Assembly (NCBI GenBank): GCA_965218865.1
Contig: CBDCME010000065.1
Span: forward strand, 28,597-92,596
From: CBDCME01 sp965218865
GTDB taxonomy: Bacteria; Pseudomonadota; Alphaproteobacteria; JAAXGF01
DNA length: 64,000 nt
Direction of reading: 5' to 3'
The translations under genes and the position numbers were made by a program. The stretch's first letter is position 1. The number at the start of each line of letters is the position of its first letter. The notes beneath the pieces are model-generated. The model made no database searches. It saw only the letters and a list, made by a program, of their open reading frames with translations, and had not been told where the DNA came from. Of the stretch, positions 8,636 through 16,714 are shown piece by piece.

Positions 8636-9798
8636 CCAACCGCCCTAGAGTTTGACTCGCGCAAAGGTTTACACGCCAGGTTTTGTGTGATTCAAGGTTG
8701 TTGGCAACAAGGGAGTGTGTTCAATGCCAACGATTCCTTTGCGAAACGACTTTGATGCTGAAAGAGTCCGTGTTCTTGCGGCACGGAGCGATGATGGGAA
8801 CCAGGCGCGACGGCTTTTGTCGATGGCGGCCATCTACGATGGGATGGATCGAGCGTGCGCGGCGGGTATTGGCGGCATGGATCGGCAGACGTTGCGGGAC
8901 TGGGTTCACCGGTTCAACGCGGGAGGTCCGGCCGGTCTGATCGACCGCAAGCCGAACGGGGCGTTGCGTCGGTTGACGCCGTCGCAAATGGCGGCGCTTT
9001 CGCGGGCTATCGAGGCCGGTCCCGATCCCGAACGGGATGGGGTCGTGCGCTGGCGCTGCATCGATCTCAAGCAACTGATCCGAACGCGCTTCGGCGTGGA
9101 CTATCACGAGCGGAGCGTCGGCAAGCTGCTGGCCGCGCTCGGGTTCTCGCATATTTCCGCGCGCCCGCGCCACGTCGGCCAGGATGCGCGGGCACAGGAG
9201 GAATTTAAAAAAAGTTTTCCCGAACACTTGGCGAAAATCGTAGCGGCACAGCCACCGGACACGCCCATAGAGGTTTGGTTTCAAGATGAAATGCGCGTCG
9301 GCCAGAAGAACAGCCTGGTGCGCCAGTGGGCCCCAAAGGGATCGCGCCCGCGCCAGGTCAAGGACCTACGGACCTCTTCGGCGTATCTCTTCGGCGCCAT
9401 CTGCCCCGAGCGCGGTGAGGGCGCGGCGCTGGTCATGCCGCGCGCCAATACTGAAGCCATGGACCTGCATCTCGAGGAAATCAGCCGGGCCGTTGCCCCA
9501 AACGCCCATGCCGTCGTGCTGCTCGACCAAGCCGCATGGCACACCACTGCCAAACTCGGCATCCCGGAGAACATCTCCCTCGTGCCTTTGCCACCCAAGT
9601 CCCCGGAGCTCAATCCCGCCGAAAATGTCTGGCAATACCTCCGCCAGAACTGGCTCTCCAATCGTGTCTTCGACTCCTATGAAGCCATCGTCGAGGCCTC
9701 TTGCCAAGCCTGGAACAACCTGACTGACCAACCTTGGAAGATCATGTCCATCGGCCTCAGAGCGTGGGCTCGCACAAGTCAATGTTAAGGGCGGTTGG
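8636..9798 (+). mobile_element. IS630-family element, copy 1 (intact)
   Basis: 1163 bp between TA repeats at 8634-8635 and 9799-9800. The termini are inverted: CCAACCGCCC at the left, GGGCGGTTGG at the right. It carries one full transposase gene. Two more copies are in the window: 41646-42809, inverted, and a 3' piece at 34522-34936. The right side abuts a truncated leucine-rich-repeat gene whose other half is not on the left side, so DNA has been lost or rearranged here. Confidence 0.92.
8724..9788 (+). CDS. IS630-family transposase
   Basis: 354 residues from the ATG at 8724 (a GTG at 8715 is possible). N-terminal winged helix-turn-helix (GGMDRQTLRDWVHRFN), then an RNase-H-like DDE domain: VWFQDEMRVGQKNS (first Asp), VVLLDQAAWHTTAK (second Asp) and PKSPELNPAENVWQYLR (Glu). 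It catalyses cut-and-paste transposition into TA. The poly-A run at 9205-9214 has seven A here and eight in the copy at 41646, which is frameshifted. Confidence 0.93.
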   Translation: MPTIPLRNDFDAERVRVLAARSDDGNQARRLLSMAAIYDGMDRACAAGIGGMDRQTLRDWVHRFNAGGPAGLIDRKPNGALRRLTPSQMAALSRAIEAGPDPERDGVVRWRCIDLKQLIRTRFGVDYHERSVGKLLAALGFSHISARPRHVGQDARAQEEFKKSFPEHLAKIVAAQPPDTPIEVWFQDEMRVGQKNSLVRQWAPKGSRPRQVKDLRTSSAYLFGAICPERGEGAALVMPRANTEAMDLHLEEISRAVAPNAHAVVLLDQAAWHTTAKLGIPENISLVPLPPKSPELNPAENVWQYLRQNWLSNRVFDSYEAIVEASCQAWNNLTDQPWKIMSIGLRAWARTSQC

Positions 9799-10547
9799 TA
9801 TAAGCTGGTAAGATTGAGTGTCTGCAGGTTGGTAAGCCCGGAAAGGGGCGATAGGTCAGTAACCCCTTTGGCGCCGCTGATATCAAGTTTCCGCAGGTTA
9901 GTCAGCCCGGCGAGGGGTGTGACGTCAGTAAATTGATTATAGATGCGGAGTTTGCCCGTCAACAATTCCAAAAACGTGACAAGCCCCGACACGTCGGTAA
10001 TTTCGCCAGCGGTGCCGAGATTGAGCGTCTGCAGGTTGGTAAGCCCGGCGAGGAGCGACAGGTCGGAAATTCCGCCTGCTTCGCTGAAATCGAGCGTCTT
10101 CAGGTTGACCAGCCCGGTAAGGGGCGTCAGGTTCGAAATTTTTTTGGCGCCGCTCAGATCAAGCGTTTCCAGGTTGGCAAGCCCGGCAAGGGGCGTCAGG
10201 TCCGTAATTCCGTCGGCGTCGCTGAGATTGAGTGCCTTAAGGTTTGTTAGCCCGACAACCGGCGCCAGGTCGGTAATTTCGTCGGCTTTGCTGAGATCGA
10301 GTCCGACAATAGCTTCGTTACAAAGTTGAGCAATCTCTTGCCAGAACCGCTCCGGCGTTAATTCACCCCAGTTCGCATTGGACGCTGATACAGACAGTCG
10401 CGTTTCATCGCCTTCGATCGGCTCGACTGTAACCCCGTAAAGACTTAACGCGGCCACGGCTTGGGAATGCTTATCCCCAATGGACGAAGGCGCCGCACAA
10501 CCGTGGGCGGCGAACCCAATCACCAATAGTGCAATCCAGTGCCTCAC
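9799..10547 (-). pseudogene. Leucine-rich-repeat lipoprotein, 3' end removed by IS630
   Basis: From a GTG at 10547 (or an ATG-type start at 10628) the product begins VRHWIALLVIGFAAHGC, a lipoprotein signal with a near-consensus lipobox. At least six 22-residue repeats of the type LTNLKALNLSDADGITDLTP follow, as in internalin-like bacterial LRR proteins. The native frame stops being LRR exactly at the IS630 edge and reads antisense through the IS to a stop at 9366. The missing 3' half is not found next to any IS630 copy here. Likely a surface protein before disruption. Confidence 0.8.
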
Positions 10548-11225
10548 TCTTCGCCACTTTGATCTTGCCCGCGATAAATACACTATCGTCGATTTGGACG
10601 CGCTGTGAAAGAAACCGTTGGCAGGCACTAATCAATCTTCAACCTTGGCATGTGACGGCCGAACCGGGATTATCAATATCTTGTGGTTTGACAGCTTTCC
10701 CACAATTGGGAAATTTTCAAGACGAAAGACAGATAAGGCCCATTATGACAAAAAATTATGAAGTTCTTTTCAAGAACTATTTAATATTCACCCCCTATCC
10801 GCCCGTTTTTATTTCGGGAAAGTAAGGATAAACGCTTTCCCGTGGGGCGCTGCAACCAAGTAATTACTTTGCTTCAGAAACGAGAGCGCCGGCGACCACA
10901 AGATGTTGATCTGCCGACGCGATTTTGCATGAGCCGCGCGAGAATGCGCCTGAACCCGCGTGGATCTCGCAACATTCCGAGGAAAGTTGACCTTATGGCA
11001 CCGCCTCGAACCTGGTGTGATAGCAGTTATTCCGGAAGTGGCCAGTAAGCAAAAACGCCGTTGGTCGACGAGGTTGGACCCCTGATTAGTGAAACCCAGC
11101 CATGTTTGTTATCGGCACGCGCGACTTACGGTAGGGTGAAGCCGAAATCCACTCAGCCATATGTGACTGGTGGAAGTTTGGAGTGATGCCACGATCCACC
11201 GGTGGGCTCGTTTTCGAAGTGGTCG
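10548..11225. other. Long intergenic stretch, no gene seen
   Basis: No ORF with a good start, codon use or recognisable motif. A 7-4-7 palindrome TTTCCCA-CAAT-TGGGAAA at 10696-10713 could be an operator, but no adjacent start supports that. It is AT-richer than the rest of the window, so foreign or decayed DNA is possible. Confidence 0.4.
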
Positions 11226-11945
11226 TCAGGGTGGCGGCGGAACGTGTTTGAGCCGGCGGTACAGCGTCAGGGCATAAAGAAAAAAGAAATAAGCGAGGAA
11301 AAGTTCGAGGAGTTCATTGTCGTTGATTCCCGGCCAGTACTGATCTTCAAGGCCCAACCAACGATAGATTCGTTTCGGCAGTTTAATCACAAGCACCATC
11401 GCGGCGCCGAGGGCGCACGCCTTGGAGGGCTGGATCCAGAGCCAGAAATCTTCCGGTTCCGGCAGTCTTCGCGCGAGCCAGCGACCCAGGCCCGCCACTG
11501 GCAGGAGCACGCCAGCGAAAAGGACGACCACGACCACGATGGCCCTCGGTGCCTGCGCCATGAAGGGATGAAGATTATGAATGTTGGTCTCTTGCTGTCC
11601 CCGGGCGGTAAAAACTCCGTGCGCCTTCCAGCCGATGAAGTGTTGGCACCAGCTCAGTTCCTCGCCCAGGAATAGAAAGCTCACGGCAATGAATAGCGCC
11701 AGCCAGGCGAGGTACCAGCGCCGTGGCTTTGGAATCTCGATTCGGAGGCTCCGCGCGGCCAGGAGCAGGGCGAACAACAAGAGGAGGGCGGTGAGGTTTT
11801 TGACCACTCCGAACTCGGTTTCGAGGTAAAGGTCGTAGAATTTCGGATCGATAAATCCGACCGCGAGGCAGACCACGGCTAGTCCGCACGGTAGGATGAG
11901 CCACAGCCACGTTGGAAGCCGATCCGCCTGCTCCCACGTCCTCAT
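11226..11945 (-). CDS. Polytopic membrane protein of unknown function
   Basis: 239 residues from the ATG at 11945, which has GGAGCGGGC just upstream; a longer frame back to 12026 would run into a palindromic repeat and is rejected. Five or six hydrophobic helices are visible. The most distinctive stretch is FLFLGEELSWCQHFIGW followed by ETNIHNLHPF; a GEE(I/L)SW-x-Q..ETNLHNL signature recurs in a broadly distributed bacterial membrane family without known function. The conserved Glu and His residues could bind a metal, by inference only. It stands alone, downstream of two tandem palindromic repeats on the same strand. Confidence 0.7.
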   Translation of the reverse strand: MRTWEQADRLPTWLWLILPCGLAVVCLAVGFIDPKFYDLYLETEFGVVKNLTALLLLFALLLAARSLRIEIPKPRRWYLAWLALFIAVSFLFLGEELSWCQHFIGWKAHGVFTARGQQETNIHNLHPFMAQAPRAIVVVVVLFAGVLLPVAGLGRWLARRLPEPEDFWLWIQPSKACALGAAMVLVIKLPKRIYRWLGLEDQYWPGINDNELLELFLAYFFFLYALTLYRRLKHVPPPP

Positions 11946-11955
11946 GATTGCCCGC

Positions 11956-12089
11956 TCCTGCTCGAAAATGCGCGTCCGCGCATTTTTTGCGTCTGTTCCG
12001 GCCCTCTCCCCCTCCCGGCCACCCACGAGAGTATGCTGATATGGGTGGTTGGGAGGGGGAGAGGACCGGTGCCGCGAGTTTTCGAACAG
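11956..12089 (-). repeat. Palindromic repeat, copy A
   Basis: Read on the minus strand it begins with a form of CTGTTCGAAAACTCGCGGC, then a long hairpin CTCTCCCCCTCCC...GGGAGGGGGAGAGG, then a second hairpin AATGCGCGGACGCGCATT, and ends TTTCGAGCAGG. It is in tandem with copy B and has the same orientation relative to ftsY as the other copies have to their genes. Confidence 0.85.
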
Positions 12090-12214
12090 AGTCTATTCGG
12101 AAATGCGCGTCCGCGCATTTCTTGCGTCTGTCCCTCCCGGCCAGCCACGAAAGTATGCCGATAGGGCTGGCCGGGAGGGGGCGGGGGCCGGCGCCGCGAG
12201 TTTTCGAACAGGCT
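12090..12214 (-). repeat. Palindromic repeat, copy B, just after ftsY
   Basis: Same architecture as copy A, with a shorter and more diverged GC-rich hairpin. It begins 9 nt downstream of the ftsY stop codon when read on the minus strand. The terminal AGCCTGTTCGAAAAC / GAATAGACTC parts are inverted repeats. It may act as the ftsY 3' hairpin or terminator. Confidence 0.85.
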
Positions 12215-12222
12215 CGGCGGAA

Positions 12223-13167
12223 TCAATTATCCAGCCCGACCAGGGCTTGGGCAAGTTCCGGCGCGGAAAAGGAGCGCAGGTCGTCGATCCCCTCGCCGAC
12301 GCCGACGGCGTGAATCGGGATTTTGAAACGCTTGGCGACAGCGACCAGGACACCGCCTCGGGCGGTGCCGTCGAGCTTGGTCATCACCAAGCCGCTGACC
12401 GGGACCGTCTTGGCGAAGGTCTGGACCTGGACGAGGGCGTTTTGCCCGGTAGTCGCGTCCAACACCAGGAGACACCCGTGGGGCGCCGTGGCGTCGACCT
12501 TCTTGACCACGCGGCAAATCTTCTCGATCTCCGCCATCAGGTCGTCCCTGTTGTGCAGGCGTCCCGCGGTATCGACGAGCATCACTTCGGTGGCCGCCGC
12601 CCGTTCCCGCTCGAGGGCCTCGAAAACGAGCGCCGCCGGATCCGCCCCCGGCGCCGCTTTCAGAACCCGGCAATCGCTGCGCTCGCCCCAGGCCTCGAGT
12701 TGTTCGACCGCGGCCGCGCGAAACGTATCGGCGGCCACCAGGGCCACCGACTTGCCGTCGGCCCGCAGCTGCCTGGCCAGCTTGCCGATGGTCGTCGTCT
12801 TGCCGGTGCCGTTGACGCCGACGACCAGAATGAGGTTGGGTTTGTGCTCCGGGGCGATCGCGAGAGGCTTGGCGACCGGCTCCAGCGCCTTCGTGATCCA
12901 ACCGGCGACGATCCGCCGCACCGCCTCGGTCGAGATGTCGCGGTTGAAATAGCTGTGCGACAAATCGCGCCGAACGTCTTCCGCCACCTCGACCCCCAGA
13001 TCGGCGCTAAGCAGAAGGTCCTCGAGTTCCTCGAGCGTGGTTTCATCGAGCTTGCGGCGCGCGAAAACGGATCCGACGCCGTCGCCGAGCGACGACGAGG
13101 TGCGCGCGAGTCCTGTCTTGAGGCGTCCCAGCCAGCTCCTTTCGTGTTCCGATTCCGGCGTGACCAT
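12223..13167 (-). CDS. ftsY: Signal recognition particle receptor FtsY
   Basis: 314 residues from the ATG at 13167. It has the NG GTPase domain of SRP GTPases: P-loop GVNGTGKTTT (117-126), DTFRAAAVEQLE, DTAGR, TKLDGTARGG and GVGEGIDDLRSF near the end. The acidic A-domain of E. coli FtsY is absent, as is usual in Alphaproteobacteria. It docks ribosome-SRP complexes at the inner membrane for co-translational insertion. It lies 10 nt after mtaB and is the last gene of the dapF-mtaB-ftsY operon. The palindromic repeat directly downstream could terminate transcription. Confidence 0.96.
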   Translation of the reverse strand: MVTPESEHERSWLGRLKTGLARTSSSLGDGVGSVFARRKLDETTLEELEDLLLSADLGVEVAEDVRRDLSHSYFNRDISTEAVRRIVAGWITKALEPVAKPLAIAPEHKPNLILVVGVNGTGKTTTIGKLARQLRADGKSVALVAADTFRAAAVEQLEAWGERSDCRVLKAAPGADPAALVFEALERERAAATEVMLVDTAGRLHNRDDLMAEIEKICRVVKKVDATAPHGCLLVLDATTGQNALVQVQTFAKTVPVSGLVMTKLDGTARGGVLVAVAKRFKIPIHAVGVGEGIDDLRSFSAPELAQALVGLDN

Positions 13168-13177
13168 TGTCGGGGAT

Positions 13178-14410
13178 TCAGGCCGCGCGGGCCAGGAGGC
13201 GCTCCTGATCGACGCCGACGAGCCGGGTTCGGGCAATCGTGCCCGGGGTGCCCAGGTTCAAGAGCTGGACGGGGGCGAAATGCTCACTGTGTCCACGGTG
13301 CGGTCGCTCGACCAGGACATCCGCCTCCTCCCCGACGCGGCTTTCGAGAAAGGTCAGAAGCCGCGCTTTCCCCGCCGCGCGTAGCCGCGCCGCCCTTTCC
13401 CGGCGGATGTTCACGGGGACTTGGGGCATGCGGGCCGCTGGCGTTCCGGGCCGGGGCGAATACGGAAATACGTGCAGATAGGTGAGACCCGCGGCGGCGA
13501 CGAGGTCCAGCGTGCGTTCGAACATGCCCGCGTCCTCGGTCGGGAATCCGCTGATCAGGTCGGCGCCGAAGACGACGTCGGGGCGCAGGGCGCGAATCCT
13601 TTCGCAAAACGCGATCGACTGGGCCCGGTCATGGCGCCGCTTCATGCGCTTGAGAATCAAATCGTCCCCCGACTGAAGACTGAGATGGAGGTGCGGCATC
13701 ACCCGGGCCTCGGCACCGATCATCGCCACGAGCGCCGCGTCGATCTCGGCGACATCGAGGGAGCCGAGGCGAAGCCGGGGCAACTCGGGCACCGCCTTCA
13801 ACAGCCGGCCGACAAGGCGGCCAAGACCTGGCCCGCCGGGAAGGTCGTGTCCGTAGGCCGTGATATCGACCCCGGTGAGCACGATTTCGCGAACCCCGTT
13901 CGCGACCAGGCGGCGACACTGTGCCGCGACCTGACCCATGGGCACGCTACGGCTCGGTCCTCGGCCGAAGGGGATGGTGCAAAAGGTGCAGCGGTGGTCG
14001 CAACCGTTCTGGACCTGGACGAACGCCCTGGCCCGGTCGTGAAATCCGGCAATCAGGTGTCCCGAGGTTTCGCGTCGCATGGCGATGTCTTCGACCCGCA
14101 CGCGCGCCGGGTCGGCAAAGGCCCGTGCCGTGAGCTTCTCGCTGTTTCCCAATACCTGGTCCACCTCCGGGAGGGCGGCGAAGGACTCGGGGTCGATCTG
14201 GGCGGCGCATCCGGTGACGATGATGCGGGCCGTCGGATGCCGGCGCCGGGCCCGCCGAATCGCCTGCCGAGCTTGCCGCTCCGCTTCCCCAGTGACGGCG
14301 CACGTATTGACGATGATGGCATCCCGAAGTCCGGCGGCGGCCGCCTGTTCGCGCATGACCTCCGATTCGAAGGCGTTGAGCCGGCAACCAAAGGTAATAA
14401 TCTCATTCAT
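13178..14410 (-). CDS. mtaB: tRNA t6A37 methylthiotransferase
   Basis: 410-residue radical-SAM methylthiotransferase that adds a methylthio group to t6A37 of tRNA. Three N-terminal Cys hold one cluster: Cys9 (TFGCRLN), Cys37 (NTCAVT) and Cys68 (GCAAQ). The radical-SAM Cx3CxxC is CDHRCTFC (Cys137, 141, 144). The start overlaps the dapF stop by four bases (ATGA), so an in-frame extension upstream is rejected. The C-terminal region is a short TRAM-like part. The order dapF-mtaB-ftsY is common in Alphaproteobacteria. MiaB and RimO are alternatives; the FGCR(L)N start and context favour MtaB. Confidence 0.93.
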   Translation of the reverse strand: MNEIITFGCRLNAFESEVMREQAAAAGLRDAIIVNTCAVTGEAERQARQAIRRARRRHPTARIIVTGCAAQIDPESFAALPEVDQVLGNSEKLTARAFADPARVRVEDIAMRRETSGHLIAGFHDRARAFVQVQNGCDHRCTFCTIPFGRGPSRSVPMGQVAAQCRRLVANGVREIVLTGVDITAYGHDLPGGPGLGRLVGRLLKAVPELPRLRLGSLDVAEIDAALVAMIGAEARVMPHLHLSLQSGDDLILKRMKRRHDRAQSIAFCERIRALRPDVVFGADLISGFPTEDAGMFERTLDLVAAAGLTYLHVFPYSPRPGTPAARMPQVPVNIRRERAARLRAAGKARLLTFLESRVGEEADVLVERPHRGHSEHFAPVQLLNLGTPGTIARTRLVGVDQERLLARAA

Positions 14411-15234
14411 GTCACCGCTCCGGACGCGAGGACGCCATGTAAACTGGTTGCGACCGGTCCCGTCATCCACACGTGATTGTCCTCGCGCCAGACGATGCGG
14501 AGCGAACCGCCGTCGAGCATGACCTCCGCCTGGCGCCCGCTCAGACCGCGCCGATGGGCCGCGACCAAGGTGGCGCAGGCACCGGTGCCGCAGGCCCGCG
14601 TGACCCCGACGCCCCGTTCCCAAACCCGCGCGCGAATCCGGTCACCGTCAAGAATCTCGGCGATCTCGACATTGACGCGGTCGGGAAACAAGGGATGGAT
14701 TTCGAGGGTTTTCCCGATCCGTTCGATGTCGCGGGCCGCCGTATCCGCGACGATGAAGACCAAATGCGGATTGCCCATGTTCACGGCACAGCCCGGCCCC
14801 GGCGCGGCGGCGCCGAAGTCCAGGGCCAACGTATCGGCCTCTTCGGCGAGCGGAATCTCTTGCCAATCGAAACGCGGCGGGCCCATGTCGACCGTGATTG
14901 ACCCCGGAGAGGCGGTTTCGCAGGGATGAATCCCCGCCGCACTTTCGATGATGGCCCGGTCGCCACCGTTTTCGGCCATCAGGAGCGAGGCGACGCAACG
15001 TGTCGCGTTGCCGCAGGCATCGACAATTCCCCCGTCGGCGTTGTGGATTCGGATGGCCGCGTCCGCGCGCCGCGAGGGTTCGATGACGATGACCTGATCA
15101 CAGCCCACGCCCGTGCGCCGATCGGCGATCGCGCGGGCCGTCGCGTCGTCGAACGCGATCGCTCGCTCGCGCCCGTCGAAAACCACGAAATCGTTACCCA
15201 GGCCGTGCATCTTTACGAACGGAAGCGGATCCAT
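14407..15234 (-). CDS. dapF: Diaminopimelate epimerase
   Basis: 275 residues. It isomerises LL- to meso-diaminopimelate for lysine and peptidoglycan. The two catalytic cysteines lie in DACGNATRC (Cys74) and RACGTGACATL (Cys215), the classical DapF pair, and the start MDPLPFVKMHGLGNDF is typical. First gene of an operon with mtaB (4-base overlap) and ftsY. Confidence 0.96.
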   Translation of the reverse strand: MDPLPFVKMHGLGNDFVVFDGRERAIAFDDATARAIADRRTGVGCDQVIVIEPSRRADAAIRIHNADGGIVDACGNATRCVASLLMAENGGDRAIIESAAGIHPCETASPGSITVDMGPPRFDWQEIPLAEEADTLALDFGAAAPGPGCAVNMGNPHLVFIVADTAARDIERIGKTLEIHPLFPDRVNVEIAEILDGDRIRARVWERGVGVTRACGTGACATLVAAHRRGLSGRQAEVMLDGGSLRIVWREDNHVWMTGPVATSLHGVLASGAVT

Positions 15235-15363
15235 GCGGCGCCTTATAGGGTGGGGCGACGACGGGAGTCCAACGCTTTTGGCGGTGCCCAGCGGGCTCGG
15301 GAGTCCACCGCCGTATCCCCCCGGATCGGATTCCCGGCGTCGTCAATCACGCCACGAAGCCAT

Positions 15364-16080
15364 CTATTCTTCTTTCTTGCCATCCGTGGTGATGACGCCC
15401 TTCTCGATGAGGTAACCAATGGCGTTTAGGAACTCGGTTTCCGATATCGTGCCTTCGCCATACCATCGGGCCGTGTTTCTGACCCATTCGGGCACCTTTT
15501 CGTTCGTTTCGCTCGTAGAAGCCACCGCGCTTTCCTCGTCCGAAACGGCGTCGACCTCCTCCTCCGACGCGGTCTCGCCCTCCTCTATCGAGACGGCTTC
15601 ACCCGCGACCTCAGCGGCCGGCTCGCTCGGGGGCGCCATCGCTTCCAAGGGGAATTCTTCCGGGGCGCCTTGTTCGGCGATCTCTGGAACTGGCGGCGTC
15701 TCATCCATCTCGAGACTCGGTTCCTCCTCGCCCGGCAATTCGTCGTCGCTCATGCCCTCTAGCTCCGGTTCGGCGGAAATGACTTCCTCCAGGCTGGATG
15801 TTCCCTCATCAATATCAGGGGTTTCGAGGTCCGGTGACGGGACGGCGGACGGCATTTCCGCCGTCGATTCCTCTAAGGGACTCTCGATGACATCGATTGT
15901 TCTTTCAGTGACCATATCCACCGCTGGCGAATCGTTCTCGGATGGCTCCTCGGAGACGTTGTCGGGGATATTCGTGTCTTCTGCGTCCTGGCCATAGACA
16001 AAATCCGTCGGCCAAACGACAATAAATAAAAACACGAAGCCAATAAGGCAACTAAACGTTGAGAATTTACTTGATTTCAT
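15364..16080 (-). CDS. Secreted acidic protein with C-terminal WVRNTARWYGEG motif
   Basis: 238 residues from the ATG at 16080, which has GGGAGG seven bases upstream. Signal peptide: basic MKSSK, hydrophobic stretch to about residue 28, cleavage probably after FVYG. The middle (about 30-195) is a low-complexity Glu/Pro/Ser/Ala linker. The last 45 residues form a compact unit, VPEWVRNTARWYGEGTIS then EFLNAIGYLIEKGVI. The same W-V-x-N-x-A-x-W-(W/Y)-x-x-G-x-I-x-x-x-x-F motif is familiar from exported thaumarchaeal proteins, where it is often repeated. Role unknown; probably cell-surface or periplasmic. It stands between dapF and the PEP-CTERM gene. Confidence 0.8.
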   Translation of the reverse strand: MKSSKFSTFSCLIGFVFLFIVVWPTDFVYGQDAEDTNIPDNVSEEPSENDSPAVDMVTERTIDVIESPLEESTAEMPSAVPSPDLETPDIDEGTSSLEEVISAEPELEGMSDDELPGEEEPSLEMDETPPVPEIAEQGAPEEFPLEAMAPPSEPAAEVAGEAVSIEEGETASEEEVDAVSDEESAVASTSETNEKVPEWVRNTARWYGEGTISETEFLNAIGYLIEKGVITTDGKKEE

Positions 16081-16271
16081 TTTACGTCCTCCCATTAAGT
16101 GTGATAAAAAAGTGATCATAAACGTTCTTTTATTTATCAATATAGTTTCTAAGTTCGCATGGACTTGGCCATTAACGTGTATGGATTCAGGGGCCGAATG
16201 GCGTCCTTCCCCTCATAGGCGGTCGAGCATTTGGGCCAGAAAAGGGGCCACCGCGGTGAGGTGTCTTTGTG
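16081..16271. other. Divergent intergenic stretch, left part
   Basis: Holds the RBS and probably the promoter of the acidic secreted protein (minus strand). No gene seen. The regulatory sites of the PEP-CTERM gene begin at 16272. Confidence 0.5.
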
Positions 16272-16288
16272 TGTCGGAATTCTTTACA
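16272..16288 (+). promoter_or_regulatory. PEP-CTERM upstream site 1 (TGTCGGAATTCTTTACA)
   Basis: First of three 17-bp sites with the form TGTCGGAA-3 nt-TTTACA. They lie 65 and 126 bp apart, upstream of a sigma-54 promoter. Spacing and repetition suit an enhancer-binding protein such as PrsR of PEP-CTERM systems. Site seen directly; the binding protein is inferred. Confidence 0.7.
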
Positions 16289-16336
16289 GTGGCAACGCCC
16301 GGCTATCAAGGGGTTTGCCGTGGTTTCAAAAAAATA

Positions 16337-16353
16337 TGTCGGAATACTTTACA
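16337..16353 (+). promoter_or_regulatory. PEP-CTERM upstream site 2 (TGTCGGAATACTTTACA)
   Basis: Second of the three sites; differs from site 1 at one position in the centre. Confidence 0.7.
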
Positions 16354-16462
16354 CCTGCGTATCGGTTAACGTAAATCTTCGTAACCTATTGAAACGTATG
16401 CTATTTCACGCATTGTGTTGGGGTGCCAAATGGCTTGGGACGTTCGCGCGACCCCAAAAAAC

Positions 16463-16479
16463 TGTCGGAAAATTTTACA
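16463..16479 (+). promoter_or_regulatory. PEP-CTERM upstream site 3 (TGTCGGAAAATTTTACA)
   Basis: Third site, about 120 bp upstream of the -24 element, a usual enhancer distance for sigma-54 activators. Confidence 0.7.
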
Positions 16480-16481
16480 GT

Positions 16482-16543
16482 TTACGCTCTTGGCCTGGGA
16501 TTCAGCTCTATCTTACGCTCTTGGCCTGGGATTCAGCTCTATC
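16482..16543 (+). repeat. 31-bp tandem duplication in the promoter region
   Basis: A 31-bp unit starting TTACGCTCTTGGCCTGGG is present twice back to back without differences. It lies between upstream site 3 and the sigma-54 promoter. 31 bp is close to three helical turns, so the phase between activator sites and promoter would be kept. Confidence 0.9.
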
Positions 16544-16596
16544 AGAAATTGAATTTTGTCTGCTATCTGGTTGTTTTTACGGAATTCCTATGGCAC

Positions 16597-16611
16597 TGGC
16601 ACATGGTTTGC
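16597..16611 (+). promoter_or_regulatory. Sigma-54 (RpoN) promoter
   Basis: TGGCAC-ATGGT-TTGC matches the -24/-12 consensus, with exactly ten bases between the GG and GC dinucleotides. Transcription would start near 16623, about 90 nt before the PEP-CTERM ATG. Confidence 0.8.
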
Positions 16612-16714
16612 GAGAAAATTTGGGTGTAGGAACCTTGCGACGAATTCGACAAGTGGAGTACAAGGTTACCTGCGGAGAGTGGCTTTAATAATAACGTCTC
16701 AAGAGGATCGGAAG

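Noticed and set aside
16081..16260. CRISPR array or leader in the AT-rich stretch
   Set aside because: No regularly spaced repeats; the only repeats nearby are the three 17-bp sites and one tandem duplication.
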